DNA of 10,147 bases. Source: an uncultured Flammeovirgaceae bacterium. Lineage in GTDB: Bacteria > Bacteroidota > Bacteroidia > Cytophagales > Cyclobacteriaceae. A program made the translations under genes and the position numbers. Under the pieces are notes generated by a model, which ran no database searches, was not told the origin of the DNA, and saw only the letters and a list, made by a program, of their open reading frames with translations. Of the stretch, positions 7,020 to 10,147 are shown one piece after another (the stretch's first letter is position 1; the number at the start of each line of letters is the position of its first letter). The stretch is taken from positions 1 to 10,147 of the forward strand of contig CAKZPJ010000580.1 in assembly GCA_937138955.1 (NCBI GenBank), written 5' to 3'.

Positions 7020-7416
7020 AAAATCACTTTATATTGACAACAATTACTTGTTTCTTACTTTAGTAAGGAAAATAAAAAAACAAGCTATTATTAAATCGAT
7101 ATTTTTCTTATGGCGCATTTTACTCTGTATTCACACGTTAAAGCACCTTTCTGAAATTTAGGTACTCACATAACTGTTCTATTATCAAAGTGATTTCATA
7201 ATAATTATCAGAAAACTTACTCATGTTATCTAAACTTTCTAAAAGGCATTTTTAGTTATATCAGCCAGAGTTTACAGACTATCATCAAATATTATTATTT
7301 ATAGGAAGTATGCTAGCATAACATTTTCTGTTAGTGGGTTTTTATGGAATAATAATCCATTCTTAGCAGTATTTACAGAGACTACGTACCTATAGCATAA
7401 CCACTTCACCATATAA
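7020..7416. other. AT-rich divergent intergenic region with no intact gene
   Basis: This stretch between the kinase start and the first recognisable nudK remnant is clearly more AT-rich than the flanking genes and has stops in all frames. It holds one copy of the TTGTTGTCAATA repeat, a perfect 12-bp palindrome TATGCTAGCATA at 7309-7320, and short AT runs. The missing N-terminal third of the nudK gene would be expected in its right-hand part, but I could not trace it with confidence. No tRNA, CRISPR array or insertion-sequence ends were seen. Confidence 0.6.
7032..7043 (-). repeat. Direct repeat copy 2 (TTGTTGTCAATA) upstream of the kinase
   Basis: This is the second exact copy of the 12-mer found at 6983-6994, in the same orientation, about 63 bases upstream of the preferred kinase start. 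Read on the plus strand it contains TTGACA, but no convincing -10 partner was seen. It is a candidate regulatory site only. Confidence 0.45.
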
Positions 7417-7870
7417 TCAGGGAAACAGATTTTTCTAACACGCCCATTTACCGACCTTTATTAATGGTAATGAAAGTGGTAGGCTGAATCAAGCTTATAC
7501 CGGACTTTTGCATAACGATGATACTGAAGATTGCATTAAACGGGAAACCGAAGAAGAGACGGGTTGCCAAATTTCTTTGGTTAAAAAGGTTTTTGAAGCG
7601 TATATATCGCCCGGTTCAGTAACTAGAATACTATATTTCTACGTAGCTGAATATACTGATCGACAGAAAGTTCACGCAGGTGGGGGAATGGAAGGTGAGC
7701 AAGAAGATATTGAGCTGTTAGAGATAAATATCAACACCGCTTTACGAATGATTGAAACCGGAGAGGTTAAAGACAGAAAAACTATTGTGTTGCTTCAATA
7801 TATTCGGCTTCATCAAATCCTAAAGACTCTGTGCCCCCTCAATAGCCAGAATGGTGGAAATTACCGATGA
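7417..7870 (+). pseudogene. nudK: Decayed nudK-like Nudix hydrolase (GDP-mannose pyrophosphatase family)
   Basis: An intact NudK is a Nudix pyrophosphatase of about 190-200 residues acting on GDP-mannose or ADP-ribose-type substrates. Here the C-terminal two thirds are readable from 7439: FINGNESGRLNQAYTGLL, then REx(T)EEETGC of the Nudix box (encoded at 7541-7567), FEAYISPGSVTRILYFYVAE, and EQEDIELLEI near the end. The preceding family strand appears in another frame as QIFLTRPF (7426-7449), which runs into a stop at 7462-7464. The NGNES frame is closed by a stop at 7436-7438 and has no ATG. About 5 bases are missing between the two pieces compared with the family layout (LTRQFRxxTxxNGNES). 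Conserved positions are also altered, for example Q for E in the segment before GLL and R for E in SPGSVT. A shortened product starting at a TTG at 7508 is conceivable but would lack the dimer-forming N-terminus, so I call it a pseudogene. Confidence 0.72.
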
Positions 7871-7900
7871 AAGTAACGCTGAGCGGTTGTTTTTCTAGCT

Positions 7901-9238
7901 ATGGACTGTAACTTGCCAGCACAGCCTGCTTACTTATACCTTTTGAACGCTACCACTAAAATTTCCTGGAAAACAGCTACCGCTCTGGTGGTTTCTAATA
8001 TGGTTGGAACGGGAGTTTTCACTAGTTTGGGCTACCAGTTACTAGACGTACAAAGCACCACTAGCATTATTCTGTTATGGCTAACTGGCGGATTTTTAGC
8101 ACTCTTTGGCGCCTTTAGCTACGCCCAGCTAGGCACCCATTTTAAACAGTCGGGCGGAGATTATATCTTCCTTTCTCGCATCTTTCATCCAGTACTCGGG
8201 TATCTGACTAGTTGGGCTTCGCTAGTGGTTGGTTTTTCGGCTCCGGTCGCTATTGCGGCTATTGCCATGACGCAATATCTGGCTCCGTTTGGCATTCAAG
8301 AGTCCAATATGCTGGCCATTGGTATTATTCTGCTGGTGGGTGTAATGCACTCGTTCAGTATTAGGCAAAGCGGACGCTTTCAGAATGTAACTACGGTTAT
8401 TAAACTGGCGTTTGTGCTGGTACTCATCGGGCTAGGAATTGCTTATACTCCCGCAATTTCAGCGAATGCCATTAGCTTTCGTACTTCCTGGACGCAGGAG
8501 CTAACCACTCCGGGTTTTGCCGTTTCGCTTATTTACGTCACCTACGCCTACACCGGCTGGAACGTAGCGGCCTATATTGTGGGGGAAATCAAGGATGCCC
8601 AGCGTGGTTTGCCCCGGGCACTGATTATTGGAAGCATTCTAGTAACGATACTCTACGTAGCGCTTCAGCTAGTCTTTCTAAAACACGCTTCGCAGGAGCA
8701 ACTGGCGGGAAAGGTAGAAGTAGCTACTATTGCGTTTTCTAACCTGTTCGGCCCCAGTGGTAGTCGATGGGTAAGTTTCTTCATTGCGGTGCAGCTAGTA
8801 GCAACTATTAGTGGTTACATTTGGGCGGGCTCGCGAGTGACCCACGCAATGGCCAAGGAGCATAGCTTGTGGCGGGCATTACGTCCGGTTAATTCACTGG
8901 GAATTCCGGTACGCACGGTGTGGGCCCACGTATTTATTAGTATTGCCCTGACACTCACGGGAACCTTTGAGCAGATTTTACTCTACACGGGTTTTATTCT
9001 GCAACTGATGAGCACATTGGCCGTCGCCAGCGTTCTCTTCCTGAAGAAGGATAAAAACTCTGATAACTTCAAGAGTCCGTTTTACCCCTACGCTCAGTAT
9101 ATCTTTATCCTCTTTAGTGGCTGGATTCTGGCTTATACCCTCTACGATCGCCCCACCGAAAGCCTGATTGGCCTGGGTATTATCGCGGCCGGATTGGTCA
9201 CGTATTTTTTCAGCAAATCTGAGATGAAAGAAGGGTAA
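7901..9238 (+). CDS. APC-superfamily amino-acid permease
   Basis: The protein is an inner-membrane carrier of the amino acid-polyamine-organocation superfamily with about 12 membrane helices in 445 residues, the usual length. Helix 1 carries the substrate-backbone-binding unwound motif GTGVF (36-40) in LVVSNMVGTGVFTSLG. SGGDYIFLSRIFHP (84-97) follows helix 2. The helix 6 region reads YTGWNVAAYIVGEIKDAQRG, followed by LPRALIIGS, the typical loop of SLC7-like and related exchangers. The C-terminus is a short charged tail (KSEMKEG). The start is the ATG at 7901, which leaves about 20 residues before the conserved region; a start nearer to KISWKTATA is possible, but only non-ATG codons are available. 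The gene begins 30 bases after the nudK remnant and ends 2 bases from the convergent FtsX permease gene. The substrate cannot be predicted. Confidence 0.88.
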   Translation: MDCNLPAQPAYLYLLNATTKISWKTATALVVSNMVGTGVFTSLGYQLLDVQSTTSIILLWLTGGFLALFGAFSYAQLGTHFKQSGGDYIFLSRIFHPVLGYLTSWASLVVGFSAPVAIAAIAMTQYLAPFGIQESNMLAIGIILLVGVMHSFSIRQSGRFQNVTTVIKLAFVLVLIGLGIAYTPAISANAISFRTSWTQELTTPGFAVSLIYVTYAYTGWNVAAYIVGEIKDAQRGLPRALIIGSILVTILYVALQLVFLKHASQEQLAGKVEVATIAFSNLFGPSGSRWVSFFIAVQLVATISGYIWAGSRVTHAMAKEHSLWRALRPVNSLGIPVRTVWAHVFISIALTLTGTFEQILLYTGFILQLMSTLAVASVLFLKKDKNSDNFKSPFYPYAQYIFILFSGWILAYTLYDRPTESLIGLGIIAAGLVTYFFSKSEMKEG

Positions 9239-9240
9239 GC

Positions 9241-10147
9241 CTACTCTACTTTTAATGAATCAGCCGGGTTTGTCTTAGCCGTATCGTAGGTGCGGTAGCC
9301 TACGGTTAGCACTGAGATAAATAACAAAATGAGTCCGGGGACCAGCAAAAGATCTAGCCCAATCTCGGTTCGGTAGGCATAATTGTCTAACCAGGCTCGA
9401 CCACCGATAATGGTAGCCGGAACAGCCAAGGCTATCGCAATGATTAGCAGAATCAAGTATTCTCGGGAAAGCAGGAGCATCAAGTTACTAATACTCGCTC
9501 CTAATACTTTGCGGATGCCAATTTCTTTGATTCGCAGTGTGGCGGAATAAGAAACCAGGGCAAAGAGACCGATACAGGCGATGAAAATAGCTAGTCCTGA
9601 AAACGCTGAGAACAGATTTCCAAACTGAAGATCAGCCTGGTACTGTGTGTTGAAGCTATCGTCTAGGAAAAAATAGTGAAACGGATCATTGGGATATATG
9701 GATTGATAGGTAGATTCAATGTGAGCGATGGTTTCAGGAATGTTGGATAGATTCATTTTTATAGAAAGGTAGGCTCCGTAGTGGTTATCCAATGATAATA
9801 GCAGAGGGCGCGGCACTTCTTTCAGTGAACTCCAGTGAATATTCGGAACGACTCCCAATACTTCTAGTGTATCGCCAAAAATCAGTAGCTGTTCCCCTAC
9901 CGCCTCTTCGGGCGAACCTAACGCCAGCATTTTCACTGTTTCTTCGTTGATAATTAACCGTTCGTAGTCATTTATCACCGTCGGAAATTCCTTCTTCGCC
10001 AAAAACTCAATGTCGTAGGTATTGGTAAAGCTGGTATCCGCAAAAATTACGTAACCCATTTTGTTTTTGCTCTCGGGTTCGCCTAACTTTCGGACGTTCC
10101 ATTCACCGAGGTATCCGTGGGCTGGAATTTGACTGGTGAGCGATACA
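9241..10147 (-). CDS. FtsX/MacB-type ABC transporter permease, C-terminal part (partial at window edge)
   Basis: The reading frame continues upstream of the internal ATG at 10059 to the window edge without a stop (SLTSQIPAHGYLGEWNV in frame), so the true start lies outside and the protein is truncated by the window. The visible part contains the end of a periplasmic MacB-type domain (IIFADTSF-like strand, NEETVKMLALGSPEEAVGEQ, LEVLGVVPNIHWSSLKE). The FtsX core follows: a membrane segment, the hallmark cytoplasmic loop RIKEIGIRKVLGAS, two further membrane segments, and the end YDTAKTNPADSLKVE. Full-length relatives in Bacteroidota are about 780-880 residues, with two such halves. They usually partner a LolD/MacB-like ATPase and act in lipoprotein, peptide or antimicrobial export or sensing. 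The ATPase is not in the window. The ORF ends 2 bases from the convergent permease stop, so the transcripts must share or overlap terminators. Confidence 0.87.
   Translation of the reverse strand, partial: VSLTSQIPAHGYLGEWNVRKLGEPESKNKMGYVIFADTSFTNTYDIEFLAKKEFPTVINDYERLIINEETVKMLALGSPEEAVGEQLLIFGDTLEVLGVVPNIHWSSLKEVPRPLLLSLDNHYGAYLSIKMNLSNIPETIAHIESTYQSIYPNDPFHYFFLDDSFNTQYQADLQFGNLFSAFSGLAIFIACIGLFALVSYSATLRIKEIGIRKVLGASISNLMLLLSREYLILLIIAIALAVPATIIGGRAWLDNYAYRTEIGLDLLLVPGLILLFISVLTVGYRTYDTAKTNPADSLKVE

Noticed and set aside
6925..7161. A 78-codon open frame on the plus strand over the kinase start
   Set aside because: It overlaps the kinase coding region antisense, is Lys/Ile/Phe-rich as expected of AT-rich noncoding DNA, and has no family resemblance.
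7321..7416. Possible remnant of the nudK N-terminus (for example a TGG GTT TTT stretch, or YNQG just before QIFLTRPF)
   Set aside because: The resemblance is short, needs several frameshifts, and the spacing does not fit the family; not reported as coding.

Overview
The window reads as a chromosomal segment of a Bacteroidota bacterium, most likely Cytophagales-like. The evidence is a tssK/PAAR cluster of the Bacteroidota type VI secretion class (T6SS subtype iii), an FtsX-type permease of the large-permease style common in that phylum, a secreted DUF4038-type glycosidase, weak or absent Shine-Dalgarno sequences, and one good match to the phylum's TAnnTTTG promoter element. No species can be named from the sequence alone.

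Layout. (1) 132-2637, + strand: three tightly spaced genes (gaps of 10 and 9 bases) encoding the T6SS baseplate protein TssK, a stand-alone PAAR spike-tip protein, and a membrane-anchored protein with a degenerate von Willebrand A-like domain. The first 131 bases hold no recognisable gene; a few codons ending in a stop at 22-24 or 36-38 could be the tail of an upstream gene. (2) 2655-7000, - strand: a histidine kinase without a sensor domain, ending at a good hairpin terminator; then a group II PLP-dependent amino-acid decarboxylase preceded by a candidate Bacteroidota promoter; then, 51 bases further, a secreted glycoside hydrolase with an Ig-like domain. (3) 7020-7440: an AT-rich divergent region. 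(4) 7417-7870, + strand: a decayed nudK-like Nudix hydrolase gene. (5) 7901-9238, + strand: an APC-family amino-acid permease. (6) 9241-10147, - strand: the C-terminal part of an FtsX/MacB-type ABC permease running off the window, convergent with the permease gene and separated from it by 2 bases.

How the genes relate. The three T6SS genes almost certainly belong to one transcription unit and to a larger cluster continuing upstream of the window; the cluster appears to end here, because the next genes are on the opposite strand and have metabolic functions. The decarboxylase and the glycosidase may be co-transcribed, but no shared pathway is evident. The remaining genes look like unrelated single units. 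The observations most worth following are the membrane-anchored vWA-like protein encoded directly behind a PAAR tip, and the disrupted nudK gene, where two frames of one protein can be read on either side of a net deletion.
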